NCBI GenBank assembly: GCA_015486505.1
Contig: WFRP01000351.1
Location: 1-5,967 of the forward strand
Direction of reading: 5' to 3'
Length of the DNA stretch: 5,967 nt
DNA from: Pseudomonadota bacterium
GTDB taxonomy: Bacteria > Desulfobacterota > Anaeroferrophillalia > Anaeroferrophillales > Tharpellaceae
Numbering within the stretch: the first letter of the stretch is position 1; each line of letters starts with the position of its first letter. The notes beneath the pieces are model-generated. The model had not been told where the DNA came from, did not search any database, and saw nothing but the letters and a program-made list of their open reading frames with translations. A program made the translations under genes and the position numbers. Positions 1-5,626 of this stretch are shown here, in pieces.

Positions 1-69
1 AAAATCCAGCGCCAGCGGCCGGCCTCGCCGGCCATCATTACGAAAAAGCACTTTTTGCTCACTATCCAT
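1..69 (-). CDS. Possible 5' end of a truncated minus-strand gene, product unknown
   Basis: An ATG at 69 (minus strand) opens 23 codons that run without a stop to the left edge of the window. The peptide begins MDSEQKVLFRND and continues arginine/glycine-rich. A Shine-Dalgarno-like AAGG lies 6 bases before the ATG, and this site belongs to repeat copy A, whose left edge touches the start codon. I do not recognise the protein. The stretch is too short to be sure: two plus-strand frames are also open here. A perfect palindrome (GGCCGGC, 3-base loop, GCCGGCC at 17-33) lies inside the putative coding part. The call rests only on the ATG, the ribosome-binding-like site and the open frame. Confidence 0.3.
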   Translation of the reverse strand, partial: MDSEQKVLFRNDGRRGRPLALDF

Positions 70-217
70 TTAGTACCTTACAGGTTATTTTCTGCACCAA
101 AAAACAAGATTTAATAATCAGAAAATGTTCTGATAAGAGTACTTATTTGCGACCAGCGGAAGTACTCCCGAGTACGGGCCGAAAACTTTCTTTTGGGTTG
201 TAGAATCTGTTCTCGCA
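70..217 (+). repeat. Structured 148-bp repeat, copy A
   Basis: Direct repeat of 5627-5774 with the same length and no indels. By eye the first 94 bases (70-163) differ at only 2 positions, while the last 54 differ at about 20. It folds as a long imperfect hairpin: AGTAC 72-76 with GTACT 139-143, CTTA 77-80 with TAAG 134-137, CAG 81-83 with CTG 130-132, and ATTTTCTG 87-94 with CAGAAAAT 119-126, leaving loop 95-118. A second hairpin is perfect: GTACTC 162-167 and GAGTAC 170-175. The two later hairpins seen in copies B and C are decayed here, though a GAAA loop remains at 181-184. No coding potential is evident. Strand is given by the orientation in which G-U pairs make sense as RNA. Confidence 0.85.
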
Positions 218-249
218 TAAGCACTCATATTTCTCCGATTTTTAAAACC

Positions 250-281
250 GTTTGTAACTATTCAGTCAAATTTTATCTCCC
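250..281 (+). repeat. 32-bp dispersed motif, left copy
   Basis: Matches 5512-5543 at about 29 of 32 positions, in the same orientation; the core GTTTGTAACTATTCAG is identical in both. On the left it follows the 148-bp unit; on the right it precedes the units. The GC-rich hairpin that follows the right copy is not conserved here. Function unknown; it may be a boundary of the larger mobile or repetitive element. Confidence 0.75.
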
Positions 282-377
282 AACCCCGGATTCGACCGAA
301 TATTTACAACCCTTTTTTCATATCCTATCCGGACATACTCTGACAAGTCTTTTTCCGCTTTATCACCATTTTGTTGC

Positions 378-406
378 TTGCTGTTTCCGGGCCGGTTTGC
401 TACAAT
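378..406 (+). promoter_or_regulatory. Sigma70-type promoter candidate for the PP-loop gene and mutS
   Basis: A -35-like TTGCTG (378-383) is separated by 17 bases from TACAAT (401-406), and the -10 has the extended TG motif (TGC before TACAAT). The -10 box ends only 8 bases before the ATG at 415, so transcription would start at or within a couple of bases of the start codon. No Shine-Dalgarno sequence is visible before that ATG, which fits a leaderless message. The -35 matches consensus poorly, so the call depends mainly on the extended -10. Confidence 0.45.
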
Positions 407-414
407 CGCCGATT

Positions 415-1431
415 ATGAATATAAAACCGGAAATCCTGGCCCTGTTCTCACAGGGGCTTGACAGTATTTTAGCAATCAAAATCATTCAGCGACAGAACCT
501 TAAAGTCAAGGCACTGAAATTCATCACGCCGTTCTTTGGTTCTGAAATTAAAGGCCGGGAAGCGGAATATTGCCGAAAAATCAAAGGGAGTTATGAGATT
601 GATCTGGAAATTATTGATCTGACGGATGACTATCTCAAGATGCTGGCCGCGCCGGAATACGGCTACGGCAAAAATTTCAATCCCTGTCTTGACTGCAAAA
701 TCATAATGCTCACCCGGGCCCGGCTCCGGGCCGCGGAGTTAAACGTAAACACAATTATTACCGGTGAAGTCATCGGCCAGCGGCCTTTTTCGCAGCGCCG
801 GGACACTATGCGCCGGATCGAAAAATTGAGCCAAACCGAAGGCCTGCTCTTAAGGCCGTTAAGCGCTAAACTTTTGCCCCCGACCAACGCGGAAGAAAGC
901 GGTCTGATTGACCGGGAAAAACTTTTCGATTTCAGCGGTCGCGGCCGCAAACCGCAGATGGCTCTGGCTGAAGAATTTAACCTCAAAAACTATCCGACCC
1001 CGGCCGGCGGCTGTTTACTGACCGACCCGGGATTTGGTCAACGGGTCAAAACACTTTACGAAAACGGCCGAATCCCGACGGCTACCGATATTGAACTGTT
1101 AAAATTCGGCCGTTTTTACCCGCTGACAAGCGCGGATGAATTTATCATCACCGGCCGCCACAGACTGGATAATCAGGCTCTGCTCAATATTGCCGACAGC
1201 CGCTATTACATCCTGCAACTGGCGGAAATGGCCGGCCCGGTAACCGTGCTCAAAGGCCCTGAAAGCAAATTGCCGGATGCCGCCGTAAAACTTATCCGGC
1301 ACAGTAAGGCCAAAACCCTGCCTGAAGTCCGGATCAAATGGCGCAAGGGTAAAGAAAACGGTAACTTCACGATTAAAAACCCCGGCCCCGCGCACCAATC
1401 TGCCCCGAACTTAAAAAATCATGACAACTGA
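415..1431 (+). CDS. ThiI-like PP-loop ATPase with C-terminal NFACT-R-type RNA-binding region (predicted tRNA thiolation)
   Basis: 338 residues, probably a cytoplasmic tRNA sulfuration enzyme that adenylates a uridine before sulfur insertion. The ATP pyrophosphatase loop is at residues 12-17 (SQGLDS; the family norm is SGGxDS). A cysteine pair follows at C91 and C94 (NPCLDCK), then the family blocks TGEVIGQRP (117-124), RPLSAKLLPPT (147-157) and YPTPAGGCLLTDPGF (193-207) with C200. Residues about 222-310 (KFGRFYPL, ITGRHRLDN) resemble the NFACT-R domain found fused to ThiI-like PP-loops. ATG 415 was chosen because the PP-loop begins only about 10 residues later and no other start fits; a longer frame from TTG 193 begins inside repeat A and adds 74 residues of unconvincing sequence. 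There is no Shine-Dalgarno site. The 3' end overlaps mutS by 11 bp. Often labelled ThiI or TrmU-like in databases; the exact modified base cannot be told from sequence. Q13 in the loop is unusual. Confidence 0.85.
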   Translation: MNIKPEILALFSQGLDSILAIKIIQRQNLKVKALKFITPFFGSEIKGREAEYCRKIKGSYEIDLEIIDLTDDYLKMLAAPEYGYGKNFNPCLDCKIIMLTRARLRAAELNVNTIITGEVIGQRPFSQRRDTMRRIEKLSQTEGLLLRPLSAKLLPPTNAEESGLIDREKLFDFSGRGRKPQMALAEEFNLKNYPTPAGGCLLTDPGFGQRVKTLYENGRIPTATDIELLKFGRFYPLTSADEFIITGRHRLDNQALLNIADSRYYILQLAEMAGPVTVLKGPESKLPDAAVKLIRHSKAKTLPEVRIKWRKGKENGNFTIKNPGPAHQSAPNLKNHDN

Positions 1432-4126
1432 GAAATCCAGCCCGAAAAAACCGAAATTAACCCCGATGCTGCAGCAATATCTCGCCGTAAAGGATAAGCA
1501 TCGCGACAAGTTGCTGCTTTTCCGGATGGGGGATTTTTACGAGATTTTCTTTGATGATGCGGCAATCGCGGCAAAAACCCTGAAAATCACCTTAACCAGC
1601 CGCAACAAAAAAGACGACAACGCGATTCCGATGTGCGGTTTTCCGCACCATGCCGCCACCGGCTATATTGCCACACTGGTTAAAGCCGGCCATAAAATCG
1701 TGGTCTGCGACCAGGTTGAAGACCCAAAACAGGCAAAGGGACTGGTGCGTCGGGAGGTCACCAAAATTGTCACCCCCGGAGTCAACTTTGAAAGCGACAG
1801 CCTGACCCCGGACAGCGATAATTTTCTCGCCGCCATCACCTTCAGCCCGAAAAAGGACCAGCTTTTCGGCCTCAGCCTGCTCGATATAAGCACCGGCAAA
1901 TTCAAGGTTACGGAACTTTTCGATTTTGAAGCCCTGCTTGATGAACTCGGCCGCAGCGACCCGGTTGAAATCCTGCTGCCGACCCCGGCCAACAGCCGCG
2001 AAGAAGATTGGCAGCGTAAATTAAAAGAGCAATTCAGCAAAGTCCATTTCACTTTGCGTTTAAAAGGCGATGTCCTCACCTTCGCGCAAAGCCTGGAGCT
2101 GCTCTGTCAACATTTCGGCACCATCAGCATTGATGGTTTCGGCGGCCGGCATCTGACCGCAGGAGCTACTGCCGCCGGATCCGCCCTGGCCTATGTCAAG
2201 GAGACCCAGAATCAGGCGGCCTTAAATCATATCCAGTCTTTAAGCGTCTATCAGCCTAGCCATTTCATGCAGATTGACCGCAACGTCATCATCAATCTGG
2301 AATTGCTCTGCACAATTCAGGAACACACTAAAACCGGCAGTCTGCTCGGCGTTCTCGATCACTGCCAAACCAGTATGGGCTCCCGCCTGCTGAAAGAGTG
2401 GCTGCTTTTCCCGCTGCTTGACCAAAAACAGATTGAGCTGCGCCTGGACGCGGTTGAAATCTTCTTTACGGAAAAACGCTGCCGCCTTGAACTTATGCGG
2501 CTTTTAAATAAACTGTACGATCTTGACCGGCTGGCCGGGCGGCTGGCCGCGGGCCGGGCAACCGGCCGCGATCTTTTGAGCCTTAAAGATTCCCTTAAGC
2601 TGATTCCGGAGATAAAAAATCTGCTCAGCCGCCTGCCCCTGCAGCCGACCTTAATCAATCACGCCCTTAAGGGTTTGCACGAACTGCGGGAATTGACCGC
2701 GAAAATCGGCGCGACCCTGCTCGATGACCAGCCGTTATCAATTAGCGAAGGCCGGATTATCCGTAACGGCATCGATGAACAACTTGACGAACTCCGGGCC
2801 ATCAGCAAAAACGGCAAACAGTGGCTGATTGAATTTGAACAGCAGGAAAAAGAAAGAACCGGAATTAACGGGCTTAAGGTTCGCTACAACCGGGTTTTCG
2901 GCTACTATATCGAAGTCACGAAAAAAAACCTGGATAAGGTTCCGGAAGGATACATCAAACGCCAGACCTTAACCAATGCCGACCGTTTCATAACGGCAAA
3001 GCTCAAAGAATATGAAGAGAAAATATTAGGGGCCCAGGAAAAGATAAACGCGATTGAGCATCGACTTTTTCTGGCGCTCAGGGATGAAGCCGCGCTTAAA
3101 CTTAAGGAGATCCGGGAATCAGCCCGGCACTTGACCCTGTTCGATGTTTTAAGCAATCTCGCTCAGGTTGCCGATGAACAGCACTACTGCCGCCCGGAGA
3201 TTGTCGTCGAACAGCAGCTTATGGAAATCACTGAGGGCCGCCACCCGGTTATCGAAACCTTAACGGAAAATTTTGTGCCGAATCACACATCGCTCAATGA
3301 TGACAAAGAGCAGCTCTGGATCATTACCGGCCCGAATATGTCCGGAAAATCAACCTTTATGCGCCAGAACGGGCTCTTTGCCCTGATGGCGCAAATGGGC
3401 TCTTTCATCCCGGCGGCCCAGGCCAGGATAAGCATATTCGACCATATTTTTACCCGCGTCGGCGCTTCCGACAATTTAAGCCGCGGCCTTTCAACCTTTA
3501 TGGTCGAAATGACGGAAACCGCCCGGATTCTCCATCAGGCAAGTTCCAGAAGCCTGGTCATTCTCGATGAAATCGGCCGCGGGACCAGCACCTTCGACGG
3601 TCTGAGTCTGGCCTGGGCGATCGCGGAAGAGATTCATGACAACAGCAAAAGCCTGACCCTGTTTGCGACTCATTATCATGAACTGACTGAACTTGAGCTG
3701 ATCAAACCACGGATTGCCAACTACAACGTCGCGGTTCAGCAACGTGATGACGGCATTACATTCCTGCGCCGGATCAGCAAGGGCGCCACTAATCACAGTT
3801 ACGGGATTGAGGTCGCCAAACTCGCCGGCATCCCGCGGCCGGTCCTGAACCGGGCCCGGAATATTCTGGAAAATCTGGAGGCTGCCGAAATCTCGGGCGG
3901 TGAAAATCTGCGCATGACCGGAAAAAGCGTCTTGAGCAGCCGCACCGACGGGCAGAAGAGCGGTTATCTGCCACTGCTGGAACCGGCGCCGGATCTGGAA
4001 AAAGCCGGCCTGGAAAGTAAATTCCAGGAGATAAAACAGCTCATAAAAAAACAGGACCTTAACCGGACAACTCCGATCAAGGCCCTGGTCATCCTTGAAA
4101 AACTGCAAAAACTTATAGCATCGTAA
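1421..4126 (+). CDS. mutS: DNA mismatch repair protein MutS
   Basis: 901 residues, full-length MutS1, a little longer than E. coli MutS (853). It binds mismatches and small loops as a dimer and recruits MutL in an ATP-dependent way. The mismatch-reading F-x-E motif is F39-Y40-E41 within RMGDFYE, after the conserved TPM-x-QQY. Connector, lever and clamp domains follow (roughly residues 130-590). The ATPase domain has Walker A GPNMSGKST (637-645), the trans-acting signature loop around S691 (GLSTFMVE), Walker B LDE with D716 and E717, and ATHYHEL with H751; all are intact. The C-terminus (about 835-901) resembles the dimer/tetramer helix pair; where E. coli has a clamp-binding QMSLL, this has YLPLL (849-853). 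ATG 1421 lies inside the end of the upstream gene, with no Shine-Dalgarno site, so translation is probably coupled. No mutL is in the window. Confidence 0.97.
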   Translation: MTTEKSSPKKPKLTPMLQQYLAVKDKHRDKLLLFRMGDFYEIFFDDAAIAAKTLKITLTSRNKKDDNAIPMCGFPHHAATGYIATLVKAGHKIVVCDQVEDPKQAKGLVRREVTKIVTPGVNFESDSLTPDSDNFLAAITFSPKKDQLFGLSLLDISTGKFKVTELFDFEALLDELGRSDPVEILLPTPANSREEDWQRKLKEQFSKVHFTLRLKGDVLTFAQSLELLCQHFGTISIDGFGGRHLTAGATAAGSALAYVKETQNQAALNHIQSLSVYQPSHFMQIDRNVIINLELLCTIQEHTKTGSLLGVLDHCQTSMGSRLLKEWLLFPLLDQKQIELRLDAVEIFFTEKRCRLELMRLLNKLYDLDRLAGRLAAGRATGRDLLSLKDSLKLIPEIKNLLSRLPLQPTLINHALKGLHELRELTAKIGATLLDDQPLSISEGRIIRNGIDEQLDELRAISKNGKQWLIEFEQQEKERTGINGLKVRYNRVFGYYIEVTKKNLDKVPEGYIKRQTLTNADRFITAKLKEYEEKILGAQEKINAIEHRLFLALRDEAALKLKEIRESARHLTLFDVLSNLAQVADEQHYCRPEIVVEQQLMEITEGRHPVIETLTENFVPNHTSLNDDKEQLWIITGPNMSGKSTFMRQNGLFALMAQMGSFIPAAQARISIFDHIFTRVGASDNLSRGLSTFMVEMTETARILHQASSRSLVILDEIGRGTSTFDGLSLAWAIAEEIHDNSKSLTLFATHYHELTELELIKPRIANYNVAVQQRDDGITFLRRISKGATNHSYGIEVAKLAGIPRPVLNRARNILENLEAAEISGGENLRMTGKSVLSSRTDGQKSGYLPLLEPAPDLEKAGLESKFQEIKQLIKKQDLNRTTPIKALVILEKLQKLIAS

Positions 4127-4159
4127 AATCAATCAAACGTTAAACGATTCACTTCCGAT

Positions 4160-4588
4160 CTAAGCCTGCGAATTGCGATGTTCCCGCTCCTGGTCGGCAA
4201 GCTCGGAAAAATCGGTTTTTTTAAGACTGGCAACCAGATCTTCCTGAACCTTGGCAAGCTCTTTGCGAATCCCGCAAAAGCTCATTCGCTCACAGGCGTT
4301 ATAACCGTCAAGACAGAGATTCAATTTAATATCGCCTTCAACCGCTTCAATGACATCGCATAAAGTCACGGTTTCAGGCTTTCTCGCCATCGAATATCCG
4401 CCCTTTTTCCCGCGATGTGAAATCACAATCCCGGCCCGGCTCAAACTCTGGAAAATCCGCGCCAGAAAACCAACCGGCACATCCATCTCCCGGGCGACCT
4501 CAGGAATCACGACAATTGTGCCCTCATCCTGCATCGACATATAAACCACACCGCGAATCGCATAGTCTGAAGCTCTGGTCAATTTCAT
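4160..4588 (-). CDS. Rrf2-family transcriptional regulator, IscR/NsrR-like with a cysteine triad
   Basis: 142 residues. The N-terminus MKLTRASDYAIRGVVYM and the winged-helix block IPEVAREMDVPVGFLARI, followed by L49-x-RAGI-x-x-S-x-RG-x-x-GGY (to Y65), are typical Rrf2. Three cysteines, C92, C99 and C105, stand where IscR keeps its [2Fe-2S] ligands (C92, C98, C104 in E. coli), with spacing x6/x5 instead of x5/x5; C77 is an extra one. It is therefore likely an Fe-S-dependent sensor of Fe-S status, redox or nitric oxide, but the ligand cannot be decided. ATG 4588 has an AGGA about 10 bases upstream. It lies 142 bp downstream of coaX on the same strand, converges on mutS (33-bp gap), and has its own promoter with a palindrome over the -10 box, suggesting autoregulation. 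No isc, suf or nitric oxide detoxification genes are adjacent, so the regulon is unknown. Confidence 0.92.
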   Translation of the reverse strand: MKLTRASDYAIRGVVYMSMQDEGTIVVIPEVAREMDVPVGFLARIFQSLSRAGIVISHRGKKGGYSMARKPETVTLCDVIEAVEGDIKLNLCLDGYNACERMSFCGIRKELAKVQEDLVASLKKTDFSELADQEREHRNSQA

Positions 4589-4645
4589 TTAACAACCATC
4601 CTGGTCTCTCCGCAAGACTTGGCCTGCAATTCAAGTATCATGAGC

Positions 4646-4666
4646 CGACAATCGACAATCGACAAT
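4646..4666. repeat. Three tandem copies of CGACAAT
   Basis: Three perfect 7-bp units in the untranslated leader of the Rrf2 gene, between its promoter and start codon (on the minus strand it reads ATTGTCG three times). The unit number could vary by slippage and would change leader length by 7 bases per unit without touching coding sequence. Confidence 0.8.
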
Positions 4667-4685
4667 CAAATAATTAAACTTCACT

Positions 4686-4700
4686 AAACATATCATGTTT
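4686..4700. promoter_or_regulatory. Palindromic operator candidate over the -10 of the Rrf2 gene
   Basis: Perfect inverted repeat AAACAT-ATC-ATGTTT (6-bp arms, 3-bp spacer). It covers the proposed -10 hexamer (4687-4692, minus strand). Rrf2 proteins are dimers that commonly repress their own genes by binding AT-rich dyads at the promoter, so this is the best candidate site for autoregulation. It does not clearly match the IscR type 1 or NsrR consensus that I know. Confidence 0.5.
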
Positions 4701-4716
4701 GTTCAGCAGATGTCAA
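4687..4716 (-). promoter_or_regulatory. Promoter of the Rrf2 regulator gene
   Basis: On the minus strand a perfect -35 TTGACA (4716-4711) is followed after 18 bases by TATGTT (4692-4687; 4 of 6 consensus positions). Transcription would start near 4680, giving a leader of roughly 90 bases. The -35 lies 15 bp past the coaX stop codon, so the regulator can be expressed apart from coaX. Confidence 0.6.
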
Positions 4717-4720
4717 GAAT

Positions 4721-4734
4721 ATAAGTTGACTTAT
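4721..4734. promoter_or_regulatory. Perfect 14-bp palindrome at the coaX stop codon
   Basis: ATAAGT-TG-ACTTAT, 6-bp arms with a 2-bp centre. It covers the coaX stop codon (4731-4733) and ends 4 bp from the -35 of the Rrf2 promoter. One strand reads AGTCAACT, which resembles one half of an IscR type 1 site, but the matching second half is not visible. It could be a second regulator site or chance in an AT-rich gap; the stem is too short and lacks a U-run, so it is not a convincing terminator. Confidence 0.35.
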
Positions 4735-5501
4735 TTACTACTGTTCATATCATATAATAATTTCAAGCCTTTAAGCGTAAGAAAGTCATCAACATAATCA
4801 ATGATATCGGTCTCGCGATCAACAATTCTTGCCAGGCCGCCGGTCGCGACGATGAGAAGATCAGATTTAAGTTCATCCTTGATCCTGGCAATCAGGCCTT
4901 CGACCAAAGACAGATAGCCATAGACAATCCCGGACTGCATACAGTGAACCGTATTCTTGCCGACAACCTCCCTCGGACGCCTAAGCTCAACCCGCGGCAG
5001 TTTCGAAGCCCGGGAGCAGAGGGCCTCCATCGAGATATTCATACCCGGCGCGATTACGCCGCCCAGATACTCACCTTTGGCTGAAACACAGTCAAACGTC
5101 GTCGCCGTGCCGAAGTCTACGATCACCAGGTTTTTTTTATAAATCCGGTAAGCGGCAACCGCGTTGACAATCCGGTCCGCCCCGACCTCCCGGGGGTTAT
5201 CCAGAAGAATCGGCAATCCGGTTTTAATTCCGGGGCCCACCACCAACGGCCGGAAATGGAAATATTTATGGGCCAGGCCCAGGAGCTCAGCGAGGACCGA
5301 AGGCACGACACAGGAGATCATCATCCCGTAAACTTCCTGGCGGTCGGCCCCGACTGAACGTAAAAACTCCTGCAGCAGAATAATATACTCATCCCGGGTC
5401 CGCTCACTTGCCGTCGAAATACGCCAATGATCGAGCAGTTCTTCTTCCCGATAAAACCCTAAAACCGTATGCGTATTGCCGACATCAATTACTACCAGCA
5501 T
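4731..5501 (-). CDS. coaX: Type III pantothenate kinase
   Basis: 256 residues, the usual length for CoaX. It phosphorylates pantothenate with ATP, the first step of coenzyme A synthesis; the type III family is known for needing a monovalent cation and for not being inhibited by CoA. The ASKHA-fold motifs are all present: phosphate-1 loop DVGNTHT (6-12), VVPSV (65-69), the pantothenate-binding and catalytic GADR (107-110, D109 being the probable base), DFGTATTFD (129-137) and GGVIAPGM (147-154). ATG 5501 has a good AGGA 6 bases upstream and the DxGNT motif follows directly, so the start is firm. It has no close upstream partner (birA is a common neighbour elsewhere): beyond its ribosome-binding site lies only the repeat block. 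I cannot see a convincing promoter of its own; it may be transcribed through the repeats. Confidence 0.96.
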   Translation of the reverse strand: MLVVIDVGNTHTVLGFYREEELLDHWRISTASERTRDEYIILLQEFLRSVGADRQEVYGMMISCVVPSVLAELLGLAHKYFHFRPLVVGPGIKTGLPILLDNPREVGADRIVNAVAAYRIYKKNLVIVDFGTATTFDCVSAKGEYLGGVIAPGMNISMEALCSRASKLPRVELRRPREVVGKNTVHCMQSGIVYGYLSLVEGLIARIKDELKSDLLIVATGGLARIVDRETDIIDYVDDFLTLKGLKLLYDMNSSK

Positions 5502-5511
5502 TTTTAATCCT

Positions 5512-5543
5512 GTTTGTAACTATTCAGCCAAATTTTACCCCCC
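5512..5543 (+). repeat. 32-bp dispersed motif, right copy
   Basis: Same motif as 250-281 (about 29 of 32 identical), starting only 11 bases before the coaX start codon, so it forms most of the immediate coaX leader. It runs directly into the C-rich arm of the hairpin at 5539-5558. Confidence 0.75.
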
Positions 5544-5558
5544 ACCTTCTGGAGGGGG
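5539..5558. repeat. GC-rich hairpin upstream of coaX
   Basis: CCCCC-A-CC, loop TTCT, GG-A-GGGGG: a 7-pair stem with one A-A mismatch, followed by another G-run and TTTTT (5568-5572). It resembles the GC-rich extragenic palindromes common in bacterial genomes. The T-run is separated from the stem by about 9 bases, so a terminator role on the plus strand is doubtful. In the coaX message it would form a strong stem about 40-60 bases before the start codon. Confidence 0.5.
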
Positions 5559-5626
5559 CGGGGGTGGTTTTTCGTAAGCGGTTGCGGAAACGATTTCGTT
5601 GTTTTTCGGAAGCGAGCGGGAGCCCA
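5559..5626. other. Spacer between GC hairpin and repeat B, no gene seen
   Basis: Contains a small perfect palindrome AACGA-TT-TCGTT (around 5588-5600) and GCGTAAGCG-like pieces that recur near the right edge of the window. A 30-codon minus-strand frame (5535-5627) crosses it, but ends in a run of prolines and glycines read through the GC hairpin and is probably not a gene. Confidence 0.5.

Larger units (their letters stand above)
218..414. other. Non-coding gap between repeat A and the PP-loop gene
   Basis: The first bases (CGCATAAGCACT, 214-225) look like the beginning of another repeat unit that stops after about a dozen bases. A 32-bp motif shared with the region upstream of coaX lies at 250-281, and a promoter candidate at 378-406. 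Between 282 and 377 I see only AT- and pyrimidine-rich sequence with no gene, terminator or clear repeat. A reading frame entering from TTG at 193 is open through here, but its peptide is low-quality and begins inside the repeat. Confidence 0.6.

Noticed and set aside
43..56. AAAAAG-CA-CTTTTT as a terminator
   Set aside because: The stem is only 6 weak pairs with a 2-base centre; too unstable to call, and it may lie inside a coding region.
193..414. Upstream extension of the PP-loop gene from TTG 193 (74 extra residues)
   Set aside because: It starts within repeat copy A, the peptide has no relation to the family, and the PP-loop fold should begin about 10 residues before SQGLDS, as it does from ATG 415.
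3491..4132. 213-codon open frame on the minus strand inside mutS
   Set aside because: It lies entirely opposite well-conserved mutS ATPase coding sequence and its product resembles no family I know; an antisense shadow.
4127..4159. Bidirectional terminator between mutS and the Rrf2 gene
   Set aside because: The 33-bp gap has only short AT-rich complementarities (around AACGTT) without a stable stem or a T-run.
38..5577. Inverted TTACGAAAAA (38-47) and TTTTTCGTAA (5568-5577) as ends of a 5.5-kb transposon
   Set aside because: Only 10 bp, AT-rich, without flanking target duplications or a transposase between them; chance or repeat fragments are enough to explain it.
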